Assembly: GCF_039928515.1 (NCBI RefSeq)
Contig: NZ_JBDSSZ010000254.1
Reading direction: 5' to 3' (one strand)
DNA length: 9,132 bases
Origin: Capsulimonas sp039928515
GTDB taxonomy: Bacteria > Armatimonadota > Armatimonadia > Armatimonadales > Capsulimonadaceae
Positions within the stretch are counted from its first letter, which is position 1; every line of letters begins with the position of its first letter. A program made the position numbers and the translations under genes. The notes beneath the pieces were generated by a model that had not been told where the DNA came from, did no database searches, and was given only the letters and a program-made list of their open reading frames with translations. This document shows positions 1 through 8,328 of this stretch, one piece after another.

Positions 1-65
1 CGGAGGGGCCATCTTCTCCCGGGGCGGAGGGGCCAAACACCCACACGAATTGGGGCGGAAGGGCC
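1..65. repeat. Three direct copies of a 14-bp GC-rich repeat
   Basis: The tract just beyond the stop codon of the helicase-nuclease gene holds a complete unit GGGGCGGAGGGGCC at 21-34, a one-mismatch copy GGGGCGGAAGGGCC at 52-65, and the last ten bases of the same unit at 1-10, cut by the window edge. Copy ends are 24 and 31 bases apart, so this is not a perfect tandem array. The spacers (11-20 and 35-51) do not resemble each other. The last copy ends two bases before the helicase stop codon. On the minus strand the tract is C-rich and has no U-run, so it is not an obvious intrinsic terminator. Its function is unknown. It could be a small interspersed repeat or the end of a larger repeat lying to the left. 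Confidence 0.6.
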
Positions 66-66
66 T

Positions 67-3000
67 TTAAGCTATCTCCAGCGCCCGGATCTGCGTGCCG
101 ACGACATGGATGCGATTGTCTAGTTCCAATAGCGATAATGCGTCACCGATGCGATCGCGGATGTTGGCGCCGGTGTTACGATACCCCAGCAGGCGCGCGG
201 TCTCGATGACGAGTTCGTCGCGACGCATGCCATAGGCGATCTTGAGCAGGGCGATGGCGGCTTCACCGATCTCTTCCAGGCAGATCTCGTCGATCGGGCG
301 CGGCGGCGTGTTCACTGCCGGCACGCGGGGCGTTGGGCGGGCGCCGCCGCGCGGCCAGAGGAAGCCATCGCGCTGTTCGATGCGGTCCTGAAGCGTGAGC
401 GCTTCGGCCATATCTTCGACGATCTCCCGGATCTTGGCGCCGGCGCGGGCGACACCCGCCATTTCAGCGACATGCTGCGCGGCGGTCTCTAGCGGCAGCG
501 GCCCTTCTAGATCGACCAGCTGGACGAGGAAGTCGGCGCGGGCCTTTTGCTGCGCCGGCAGATCGCCGTAAAGTGTGTCGCGGCCGCCGGGCATCGGCGT
601 GAACCGGCGCTCAAAAACCTCCACGCCCGGAGGCAGCGCGAAGGGAACCGCGCCCTCGGTGGTGTACGCGGCCTGTGTCTCCTGAACGGCGTTGGCGTTC
701 AGCGGAGACACATCCGATGTGTCGTAGGAGAATGCGCCGTCGCCGCTTGGCGTCCCCATGGTTTCGTCGGCTTCCGTCTCGGCTTCGGCGATCTTTGGCG
801 CAGGAAGCGTTGCTTCCGGATCCCACTTTCCCGATTTGGCGCGGGCGATGGCGTCGGTAATTCGCGCCATCTCACGCTGTGGGTCGCGTACCCAGTCTGA
901 GGACCAGACACGCAGCAATCGCCAGCCCAGAGTACCCAAAACTTGTTCGCGCAGACGCTCGCGGGCGCGGGCGCCGGGGGCGTCGCGGTACATCGGGCCG
1001 TCGCATTCGATCCCGAGCAAATAGCGGCCAGGATCGGCGTCGTCTACAATGCCCAGGTCCACGCGGTATTCGAAGAGGCCGACCTGGCGGCGCATTTGGC
1101 AGCCCGCGCGGATCAGCGCCGTTTCTATCGCCTGCTCGAACGCGCTTTGGGCCGCGACGGCGTGCGCTTCGAAATTGAGCCCGGACTGGCTGCCGCTGGC
1201 GGCGAACTCCAGATAGGCTTTGAGCAACTTTGGGCCGAGCTTATCGGTGCGCGACAGGTCGATCTCTCCGCTTTGGATGGATGCGACCACTGTCATGCGC
1301 CGCCGGGCGCGGGTGACGGCGACATTCAAACGCCGCTCGCCGCCTTCTTGATTGAGCGGCCCGAAATTCATGGACAGCTTGCCGCTGGGGTCGTGGCCGA
1401 ATCCCAGGCTGAGAAAAATCACGTCGCGCTCGTCGCCCTGCACGTTTTCGATATTCTTGACGAAAAACCCTTCCGAGCCTTCTTCCGAGAGCAAGGGAAT
1501 GAGATCGGGCAGTTCTCGCTTGCGGCGCTCGATCTCCGTGAGGATCGTCGTCTGCTGCGGCTCATTGAACGTGATGACGCCGACGCTTTGGCCTGGATTC
1601 TCTCGCACATGCTCAATGACAAGGTCAACGACGCGCGCCGCCTCGATGGGGTTATTGCGCCCCGCGCCCGTTCCTGGATAGTAAACGCCGTCCGCGACAA
1701 AGTCGAACGTGACCGCCGAAGGGAGGCTGGCCGACGGGTAGGGGATCAGCTCCTTGTAAAAGTGGACCTTAGAGAAGGCAATCAGCGATTCGTGGCGGCT
1801 TCGGTAGTGCCAGTTCAATGGGTGCTCGGCGAAGTGCGGCGAGTCGGGATCGGCAAACGAGTCCGCCGCTTTTAATACGCTTTCGAACTCGGCCGCGCCG
1901 CTGTCTTCATCGTCCTTCTCCGCGCCGTCCTCCTGAAGTCCCGCGAAGAACGACGTCGGCGGCAGCTGCTTGGTGTCGCCTGCGATAATTACTTGTTTGG
2001 CGCGCAGGATCGCTCCGACAGCGTCCTCGGTGAAGACCTGAGAGGCTTCGTCGAAGATCACGGTGTCAAACCAGATCGTCTCGGATTCTAAGAAGAGGCT
2101 GACCGAGAGCGGGCTCATCAAGAGACACGGCTTGAGCAAAAAGAGCAAATTCGGGATGTCGGCGAGCAGCTTGCGAATCGCCTTGGGGCGCTGGCGGCTG
2201 AGCTGCGTTTTGAGCGCGCCCATTTCGCCGATACTGGAAACGGCGCCTTCGAGGGAGATCGGCTTGCGCTTCTGCGCGATGGCGCGTACGCCTTCGGGCG
2301 CGACGTCGATCTGACGCTGATCCAATTGGCAGAATCGCGCGATCTTGGCGGCGTGCTCCTCGCCTCGGAAGCGGCGAATGGCGGGAATGCCGTCGGTGAC
2401 GACGTCGAGCCAGAGGCGATGGTACTGCTTGCGGAAGGCAGGGACGATCTGGTCGGCCGGCGGGATGCGATTGGTCGCCGTCTCGAAGAACGAGAGCAGG
2501 CCGTTGTCCTCACACTCTTTGCGCAAATTCTGGAAATCGATCCATCGCTCCAGATCACCCATACGGTCCAAACGAACTTGCACCCAACCCGCGAGGTCGG
2601 CAAACGGGGCGTCGGCAAGCGGCAGGTTCTGAGCCGTGAGACGCTCCGCCGTGAATAGCTCGCCTAACTCACCCATGAGCGCATGGATGGAGGCGGCGCG
2701 CGCCGCCGTCGCGCGTTCTGATTCCGCGATTTCAGACAGTAACGGCGCGGGACCTTCGGTCACCACGTCCCGCAGACCTTCGGGGAGCGTCACGCCCGGA
2801 TACAGAGCGCGCAGGCTCTCGGTCCAATCCAATGCCGCCAGCACGGCGCTCCAGTTCGTGTCCAATCCGTTGTATAGATCTTGATATTGCGCCAGCAGTT
2901 TTGCGCCTTCGGCGTCGATCTGGGCGGTTTCGGTGACAAGCCGGCGCGCTTCGATCAGCGCCGCTCCAAGATGAAGCGGGGACAGATTCTCGCTGGACAT

Positions 3001-5739
3001 ACTTGGGAGCAGGGAAGTGAGCGTTTCCTGACGTGCGGCGTGGACATCTTGAACGGCCGCCCGCACGCCGCGCAGCCAGCCGGCGAGTTCATCCATCGGC
3101 GCCTGCGACAGCGGCAGGTTGGTGAAGGGGAGGCGCGTCAGATCGACCAGCACGCTCAGGGTTTGCAGCGCGTTGTCTAACTCTTGGGACTGCGCGAGGA
3201 GCAGCTGATGCTGAGCGCGCAGCGGCTCCAGCGCCGGGCCGGAGCGGGCAAGGCTCTGCGCCAACAGCGGAGAAACTTCCCCCGAGCACGCTTCGACGAT
3301 CTCCGCCGTCTGACTCAGCGCCGTTGAGACTTCGGTCCAATCCGTCTCCAGGTTTCGATAATGCCGTCCGAAAGATGTATTCAGATCGGCGGCGTGTGCG
3401 CGGATCCATTCACCTCGGTCGCGGACGTCCTGGGCCAGGGTGAGATCGCGCAGGAAATCGCGGCCGCGCGGCGCTTCGGGTTTTAATGTCAGCGTGACGG
3501 TCTTGCGGTCGCGATAGAAGGCGGGCTTGAAGAACCTCAGGAACCCGGCGTAGTCCGAGGCGAACCGGGCGCGCAGACCGGGTAAATCGAGTCCCAGTAC
3601 GGCGCCGGAATACTCGGCGAACAGCGTTTGGCGATTTTTCAGATAGGCGTCGTGCTGTGCGCTCGCTTCGTTTGCCTGCGCGTGCAGCGCGGAGGCTGCG
3701 GCTGGGTCGAGCCAGTGCGTCTCAGGACGGGGATCGGTCAGGGCCAGTTCGGCGATCCGGATTTCGTGCCGCGCGGCGCCGATCGTGATGGCCGCCGGCC
3801 GGCCGGTGATTTGCGCGAGACCTTCCAGCCCGCCGCGCAGCCGCGCGATCCGGTCGTCGGCTTCGCTCAGCGCACGGTCCAGCTCGGCAAACCGTATGGC
3901 GATCGTCGTTTCCCAGTCAGCGCCCATCGCGGGTCTTAAGATCGGCTCATTCTTTGGGCCGAGGCGGGCGAGAAGCGCCGCATGATCGAGGTTCAGGAGA
4001 GCGGGCGTCCAGGCGCTTAGCAGTGTTTGCTTCGCCAAATGGTAGCCGGCGTCGCGCACTTGCCGCCCCGATGCGATTTGACGCAGCTCAGGCAGGGAAT
4101 CACCCGTCAGCCATGCGCGGGGTGGCCTCGGCGTACGCGCGGCGGCGTTCGCAACACGCATGAGATGATCCGCCTTAGTGATGGTCTGAGGCGCCTCAAT
4201 TTGACAGCGGCCGGCGAGCTGGGCTGTTTCGCTGACAAGCAGATCGATCTGAGGGCGGAGGTCGCCGAAGACGGATCGGACTCGCGTTTGCAGATCCAAT
4301 GTGAAGCGCTGGGCCTGAATGCCGCGCCAGGGGTGCGTGGCGACTTCGGCGAAGATCGAATGGTAATTTTGCAGGCGCTCGGCGAGCGATTCTAGGCGCC
4401 GATACTGTTCGCGCGAGACCTGTTCGGGGCCGATAAACGCGAAGGGAAGTTCGACGGTCGTAGATGCTTGCGCTACGACGCCGTTCGCTTCATAGACCGA
4501 AAGGCCCAGCGGCTCCTGGGGGGCATGCAGGGCGGTGACGACTTCAGCGAGGGCGTCCCGCACTTCGTCGAGTTCCTCGACGGAGAATTCGGCGCCGCTG
4601 AGCGTTTGACGGCGGGCGGTCAGGGCGCGGCGAAGCTGGTCGAGCACATCTTTCTTGTTCGCCTTGTGGCTGTGCGCTTCGAGACACAGATCCGCAAGGC
4701 CCTTGTCGCGCAGACGCTTGAACACGGCGTCGAGCGCCGCCATTTTCTGCGAGACAAATAAAACGCGCTTGCCGTCCGCAATGCATTCCGTAATAATATT
4801 CGCGATTGTCTGAGTCTTGCCCGTCCCCGGTGGCCCCTGAAGCACAAAGCTCTGTCCGGCGTGGGCGGCCAAAATTGCCCGCTGCTGGGTCGGGTCGGCG
4901 TCGAGCACTTGATAGGTGCGCTCGCCGCGCAGGGACTCGTCAAGCTCGGAGACGGGCGGGAGATCGACCGGCGGCAGTTTCATCAGCGCATCACGATCTC
5001 CCGCGAGCGCGGCGACGATGGGATGGACGCGCGCCTGCTCCGTGTGAGCGACCAAGTCCCGGTACATCACCATTTTGAGAAACGAAAAGCGCCCGAGTAC
5101 GACTTCCTGAGTAACCCGCCAGTCTGGGCGCTGCGGCAGCAGCGCGGCGACGGTCTCCAAATAAGCGCTGGGGAGTAAATCTTCCTCGTCGGGCGGCTCC
5201 GGCAGTTCGATCCGCAGATCGGCCTGGCTGAGACGATATTTGAGGGTGGGATTGAGTTCGATCTCGTCTTCAAAGCGCGTGAGTTTGAAGGCGTCGCCGC
5301 CGGGGAGGCGCTCCAATTGGACCGGGATTAACAATAGGGGCGAGCGGGTGGGTGTTTTGGTGTCGGGATCGATCCATTCCAGCATCCCGGCGGCGAGAAA
5401 CAGGATATTGATGCCCTGCTCGCGCAGCGCCGAAACGCCGCGCAGGCGCAGGTTGTTGAGGATCTTGTACTCAAGCTCGGCGAGGGCGATATTGCCCGCC
5501 TTATTTGGCTTAGGCTCGGCAAGAGGATCGGGATCAACCTGGCTCTGGACAAACGTCAGCGCCTTGCGCTTGCGCACAAGCAGCGTGTACAGCTCGTCCA
5601 GACCGGGATCGGCGATTGGCAGCACGCCGCGTGCTTTGGGGGCCAGGGCGTATAGCGGATTGCGCCGCGTCAGGTCGATCAGCGCCGCCTGCCAGCCCTC
5701 GATTTTTCGCCGCACTTGCTCTTCAGAAGTCACACGCAT
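67..5739 (-). CDS. DUF4011 / SF1 helicase / MTES_1575-Vsr-like nuclease / DUF3320 protein
   Basis: A giant cytoplasmic helicase-nuclease, probably a single-gene phage or plasmid defence protein. Residues are counted from the ATG at 5739 (1890 residues); a TTG at 5781 would add 14. Residues about 9-250 match the DUF4011 N-terminal domain. The SF1 motifs follow: Q motif 280-289, Walker A GPPGTGKT 302-309, then a helical insertion of about 900 residues, Walker B FDEAS with D1230/E1231, motif III GDTKQLPP 1254-1261, WHYRSRH 1310-1316, VQGDERD 1433-1439, and TRAR with R1477/R1479. An endonuclease domain of the MTES_1575/Vsr-like class spans 1534-1619, with E1539, D1561, IECDG 1577-1581, an Arg-rich helix, LGW 1604-1606 and WSSDW 1612-1616. 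After an acidic linker come a DUF3320 domain (about 1735-1798) and a helical C-terminal domain to 1890. All motifs look intact. I chose ATG because DUF4011 homology starts soon after it; neither start has a clear Shine-Dalgarno site. The role in defence is inferred from the family. The domain calls are from memory of family motifs. Confidence 0.93.
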   Translation of the reverse strand: MRVTSEEQVRRKIEGWQAALIDLTRRNPLYALAPKARGVLPIADPGLDELYTLLVRKRKALTFVQSQVDPDPLAEPKPNKAGNIALAELEYKILNNLRLRGVSALREQGINILFLAAGMLEWIDPDTKTPTRSPLLLIPVQLERLPGGDAFKLTRFEDEIELNPTLKYRLSQADLRIELPEPPDEEDLLPSAYLETVAALLPQRPDWRVTQEVVLGRFSFLKMVMYRDLVAHTEQARVHPIVAALAGDRDALMKLPPVDLPPVSELDESLRGERTYQVLDADPTQQRAILAAHAGQSFVLQGPPGTGKTQTIANIITECIADGKRVLFVSQKMAALDAVFKRLRDKGLADLCLEAHSHKANKKDVLDQLRRALTARRQTLSGAEFSVEELDEVRDALAEVVTALHAPQEPLGLSVYEANGVVAQASTTVELPFAFIGPEQVSREQYRRLESLAERLQNYHSIFAEVATHPWRGIQAQRFTLDLQTRVRSVFGDLRPQIDLLVSETAQLAGRCQIEAPQTITKADHLMRVANAAARTPRPPRAWLTGDSLPELRQIASGRQVRDAGYHLAKQTLLSAWTPALLNLDHAALLARLGPKNEPILRPAMGADWETTIAIRFAELDRALSEADDRIARLRGGLEGLAQITGRPAAITIGAARHEIRIAELALTDPRPETHWLDPAAASALHAQANEASAQHDAYLKNRQTLFAEYSGAVLGLDLPGLRARFASDYAGFLRFFKPAFYRDRKTVTLTLKPEAPRGRDFLRDLTLAQDVRDRGEWIRAHAADLNTSFGRHYRNLETDWTEVSTALSQTAEIVEACSGEVSPLLAQSLARSGPALEPLRAQHQLLLAQSQELDNALQTLSVLVDLTRLPFTNLPLSQAPMDELAGWLRGVRAAVQDVHAARQETLTSLLPSMSSENLSPLHLGAALIEARRLVTETAQIDAEGAKLLAQYQDLYNGLDTNWSAVLAALDWTESLRALYPGVTLPEGLRDVVTEGPAPLLSEIAESERATAARAASIHALMGELGELFTAERLTAQNLPLADAPFADLAGWVQVRLDRMGDLERWIDFQNLRKECEDNGLLSFFETATNRIPPADQIVPAFRKQYHRLWLDVVTDGIPAIRRFRGEEHAAKIARFCQLDQRQIDVAPEGVRAIAQKRKPISLEGAVSSIGEMGALKTQLSRQRPKAIRKLLADIPNLLFLLKPCLLMSPLSVSLFLESETIWFDTVIFDEASQVFTEDAVGAILRAKQVIIAGDTKQLPPTSFFAGLQEDGAEKDDEDSGAAEFESVLKAADSFADPDSPHFAEHPLNWHYRSRHESLIAFSKVHFYKELIPYPSASLPSAVTFDFVADGVYYPGTGAGRNNPIEAARVVDLVIEHVRENPGQSVGVITFNEPQQTTILTEIERRKRELPDLIPLLSEEGSEGFFVKNIENVQGDERDVIFLSLGFGHDPSGKLSMNFGPLNQEGGERRLNVAVTRARRRMTVVASIQSGEIDLSRTDKLGPKLLKAYLEFAASGSQSGLNFEAHAVAAQSAFEQAIETALIRAGCQMRRQVGLFEYRVDLGIVDDADPGRYLLGIECDGPMYRDAPGARARERLREQVLGTLGWRLLRVWSSDWVRDPQREMARITDAIARAKSGKWDPEATLPAPKIAEAETEADETMGTPSGDGAFSYDTSDVSPLNANAVQETQAAYTTEGAVPFALPPGVEVFERRFTPMPGGRDTLYGDLPAQQKARADFLVQLVDLEGPLPLETAAQHVAEMAGVARAGAKIREIVEDMAEALTLQDRIEQRDGFLWPRGGARPTPRVPAVNTPPRPIDEICLEEIGEAAIALLKIAYGMRRDELVIETARLLGYRNTGANIRDRIGDALSLLELDNRIHVVGTQIRALEIA

Positions 5740-5798
5740 CCCTTGCCGCACCCGCCGCGTTTGGGGACGCGACGGGTTCAATTAATCACAGCAAGGTT

Positions 5799-5807
5799 AT
5801 TATGACA
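5799..5807 (-). promoter_or_regulatory. Possible extended -10 promoter for the helicase-nuclease gene
   Basis: Read on the minus strand, the 43-bp gap between the rhamnosidase stop and the TTG at 5781 contains TGTCATAAT. This is a TGn extension followed by a -10 hexamer matching TATAAT at five of six positions. No good -35 is present at 16-18 bp; the best partner is TTTAGA with 19 bp. Initiation would fall near 5792, giving an untranslated leader of about 50 bases to the ATG at 5739 but only about 11 to the TTG, which slightly favours the ATG. It would let the helicase-nuclease be expressed independently of the sugar gene ahead of it. This is a motif reading only. Confidence 0.3.
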
Positions 5808-5824
5808 CAGGATGCGCGCCAATT

Positions 5825-8311
5825 CTAAAGCTGCGAGATGACGGTGCTTTTGCCGGGTGTGAGCGTGACGAAGGTTTTGCCGTCTTTCGATTGCGTGGTC
5901 TTTGCCGGCCGCCCATTGACCGTGACGCCGGAGCCGGTGACGCCGACCATCGCAGACACGCCCTTCGGCGATGTGACGGTGACGGTCATCTTCTTGGCGC
6001 TTTGCTCAGCGCGAACGCGAAGCAGGCCCTGCGGGGTCGGGACGGCGCCTTCGGCCCAGGCGAGGCCGCCGAGGTCCGGAACAATCTTCGCGGTCTTGAA
6101 ACCGCCGCTGGTTGGGGTGACGCCCAGCATCTGCTCCGTCAGCCAGTTCGTCGGGCCCGCCGACCAGCCGTGGCAGAGACTGGCGTTCATTCCCGTTTTG
6201 TCGTCCGCTTGCAGGAACTTATGGAAGTGCTCTTTCGGCCACTTGGGATCGTAACCTTCCCAGAATGTTGTCGCGCCTTCGGCCAGCATCGCGCCCCAGT
6301 AGTCATGCAGCACGCGGATTGTGTCGGCGTTATGCCCGGTTTGGCCCATGGCCGCAATAATGTAGTTGCCGTAGTAAGGCGAGAGCACCGGGTTGTTTCC
6401 GAGCAGCGCGCCGGACTTGTCCCAGGAAGGGCTGTCGGGCGTCAAGACTTTGCTGTAGATCGCGGCTCGCTGCGCCGGGGTGGCGACGCCCGAGTAGATC
6501 GCCATGGCGTTCTCCTGCAGGCGGTTGCCGTAAGTCTCCGTGGCTGTATCCGGCAGATACTGACGCGCGGCGGCAGTCAGGGTGTCCGCCCAGGCTTCGT
6601 ATTTGTCGGCGCTGGGCTTGTCGTTCATCTCGCGCAGCAGGAAGGCGGCTTCCCGGGCGGCTTTCACATAAAAGAGATGCGTGGTCGCCCGCGCCATGGG
6701 ATGATCTCCATTGAACTCCGGCGACCAGTCGACGAAGGGCCACTTGCCCAATTTATTCGCGAACAGACCGCGATCGTCGAGTTCGCCGCGCATGTATTCC
6801 AAAAGCGAGATCAGGCGATCGTGCTGTTTGTTGAGATACGCATCGTCGCCGATGTGCCGGTGGAAATCGGCCAGTGTGCAGATCCAGGCGCAGGAATAGC
6901 CGGGGATGGTGTTGACGTGATTGTTCGGAAGCTCCGTATCGGGCTTGCCTCCCTGCACATCGTCGCGCAGACGAGTCATTGTCTGCTCCATCAAGAACTT
7001 ATCGGCAAAAATATTGTTGATTACTTCGCCGGAGACATGCATATCGCCGATCCAGCGTGCTCTGTCTCGCTTGGGGGCGTCCCAGATATCTTCCTGCATG
7101 CACAGATGAGCGGTGTACGCGCCCGTGTACCAGAGCTTCGTCAGCAGCGGGTCGGAGCAGTCAAAGCTGCCCTGGTACTGCACGGGATAGTATTTGTGGT
7201 CGACGGTCACTCGCAGTCGGATCGGCGTCGTCGAAGTCCCGGCGGGAAACGTGAGACACACATACCGAAACGCGCTGTAGGGTGTGTAGGCGGTGTTTCC
7301 AGTGATGAGCGCCAGGGGATGGGGACCGCCCCAGGGAGCGGTGAGGGCCTCATCGTCCGATTCGCCCGTCGCCACGACGACCGTTCCGTCCGTCAGCGGT
7401 TCGATCTTGACGCGTCCCGCGATCTCTTTCCCGAAGTCCAGCAGCAGGCTCGGAATGTCCGTGGCGCCGGCCGGAGGCGGGGTGACGGTCAGTACGGCGT
7501 CCGAGTGGCCCGCCAATTTGTCGGCGTCAGCGAAAACGCCGGCGCCGGGATGCGAGTCCGCCACGCTGGCAAAGGGCAGTGTGATATGCGCGAGGTAGGG
7601 TTCCCCCATCAAGTCGTAACCAGGCCAGCCCTGCAGGCCGCCCACGTTCGCCCAAACACCGCCGCCAATTGGAGCGAGTGTTGTGGCCGGCTTCCAGGCG
7701 CCCGCGTCAAAATTCACCGCGCTCCAGTCGGCGGGCGGCGTGGCGCCGGTGGCGACGCGCCAGCGTGCATCCGTCAGGATCGCGGCCAGGTCATCGATTT
7801 TCAGCTGCGCAACGCAGCCTGCCTCTCCGCCGGAGTTCACGACGCGCACTGCCAGCGCGTTCCTGCCGGCGCGCAGATACGGAGCGACATCGATCCGGTG
7901 GACGCGCTTCCAGACATCCCGGTCATTGGGGTCCGGCGTCGATTGATCGACTTGCTTGCCGTTGACGAACAATGTGAAAAAGTCGTCGGCGGTGAGATAC
8001 ATCTCCGCTTTTTTGGGCGCAGCCTTAAGATCGAACGCACGCTGCAAATAGATCGTCTGATTGTCCGTTCTCGAGTCCGCCCAGATCCATTGAGCCGTCG
8101 GAGACGTGACGGCGGGCGCTTTCACCTTTGCCGGCAGCGGCAGTCCGTAAGTCGGATCGATAGTTGGCGGCTTGGCGGGGTCGGACGCTGCTAGAGCCAA
8201 TGTTACCGGGGCCAGGGGCGCATGGGCAACGTGCGCCGGGGCGCAGCTTCCGGCGGCAAATGTTGCCGCGGAGATCGTCACAAACACCGTGGCGTTTTTG
8301 AGATATTGCAT
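5825..8311 (-). CDS. Exported GH78-family alpha-L-rhamnosidase
   Basis: An inverting glycosidase that should hydrolyse terminal alpha-L-rhamnose from polysaccharides or glycosides, acting outside the cytoplasm. The 828 residues start with a signal peptide. AAGSC ending at C23 is an imperfect lipobox; an alternative signal peptidase I site is AHA ahead of residue 32. A galactose-binding-like beta-sandwich spans about 72-175 (WIWAD at 75-79, LFVNGK 114-119). A second beta domain carries the GH78 signature LDFGKEIAGR at 291-300. The six-hairpin catalytic domain spans about 380-730. It holds DAPKRDRARWIGD 411-423, equivalent to the family's catalytic-loop motif (D416, D423), VDW 527-529, TTFWEGYD with E685 as a likely catalytic acidic residue, and CHGWSAGP with H714. 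A C-terminal beta domain (about 732-828) closes it. Length is normal for the family. Start: ATG 8309-8311, with GAGAG nine bases upstream. It lies 17 bp behind a broken GH78 gene and may share its transcript. Family is secure; exact substrate is unknown. Confidence 0.92.
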   Translation of the reverse strand: MQYLKNATVFVTISAATFAAGSCAPAHVAHAPLAPVTLALAASDPAKPPTIDPTYGLPLPAKVKAPAVTSPTAQWIWADSRTDNQTIYLQRAFDLKAAPKKAEMYLTADDFFTLFVNGKQVDQSTPDPNDRDVWKRVHRIDVAPYLRAGRNALAVRVVNSGGEAGCVAQLKIDDLAAILTDARWRVATGATPPADWSAVNFDAGAWKPATTLAPIGGGVWANVGGLQGWPGYDLMGEPYLAHITLPFASVADSHPGAGVFADADKLAGHSDAVLTVTPPPAGATDIPSLLLDFGKEIAGRVKIEPLTDGTVVVATGESDDEALTAPWGGPHPLALITGNTAYTPYSAFRYVCLTFPAGTSTTPIRLRVTVDHKYYPVQYQGSFDCSDPLLTKLWYTGAYTAHLCMQEDIWDAPKRDRARWIGDMHVSGEVINNIFADKFLMEQTMTRLRDDVQGGKPDTELPNNHVNTIPGYSCAWICTLADFHRHIGDDAYLNKQHDRLISLLEYMRGELDDRGLFANKLGKWPFVDWSPEFNGDHPMARATTHLFYVKAAREAAFLLREMNDKPSADKYEAWADTLTAAARQYLPDTATETYGNRLQENAMAIYSGVATPAQRAAIYSKVLTPDSPSWDKSGALLGNNPVLSPYYGNYIIAAMGQTGHNADTIRVLHDYWGAMLAEGATTFWEGYDPKWPKEHFHKFLQADDKTGMNASLCHGWSAGPTNWLTEQMLGVTPTSGGFKTAKIVPDLGGLAWAEGAVPTPQGLLRVRAEQSAKKMTVTVTSPKGVSAMVGVTGSGVTVNGRPAKTTQSKDGKTFVTLTPGKSTVISQL

Positions 8312-8320
8312 CGTTGAGTT

Positions 8321-8325
8321 CTCTC
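8321..8325 (-). promoter_or_regulatory. Shine-Dalgarno-like GAGAG ahead of the rhamnosidase start
   Basis: On the minus strand GAGAG ends nine bases before the ATG at 8311. It lies just after the TAG stop (8329-8331) of the upstream fragment. The spacing is usable and supports the ATG over other starts. With only 17 bp between stop and start, translational coupling to the upstream frame was possible when that gene was intact. No promoter is evident within this 17-bp gap, so transcription must come from within or upstream of the broken gene. Confidence 0.4.
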
Positions 8326-8328
8326 ATC

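Noticed and set aside
1..65. A CRISPR array
   Set aside because: The repeat is only 14 bp, the spacers are 10 and 17 bp and differ in length, and no cas gene is nearby.
1..66. An intrinsic terminator after the helicase-nuclease gene
   Set aside because: The C-rich minus-strand tract forms only a short CTCC/GGAG pairing and has no T-run after it.
943..1875. A 310-codon open frame on the plus strand opposite the helicase-nuclease
   Set aside because: It lies entirely within the nuclease and helicase-motif coding region of the minus strand and has no recognisable domain. It is a compositional shadow.
5891..8194. A 767-codon open frame on the plus strand opposite the rhamnosidase gene
   Set aside because: It is a long antisense shadow caused by high GC at codon position 3 of the real gene. 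Its translation is rich in Arg, Gly and Val, shows no family motif, and the minus-strand gene has full GH78 domain structure.
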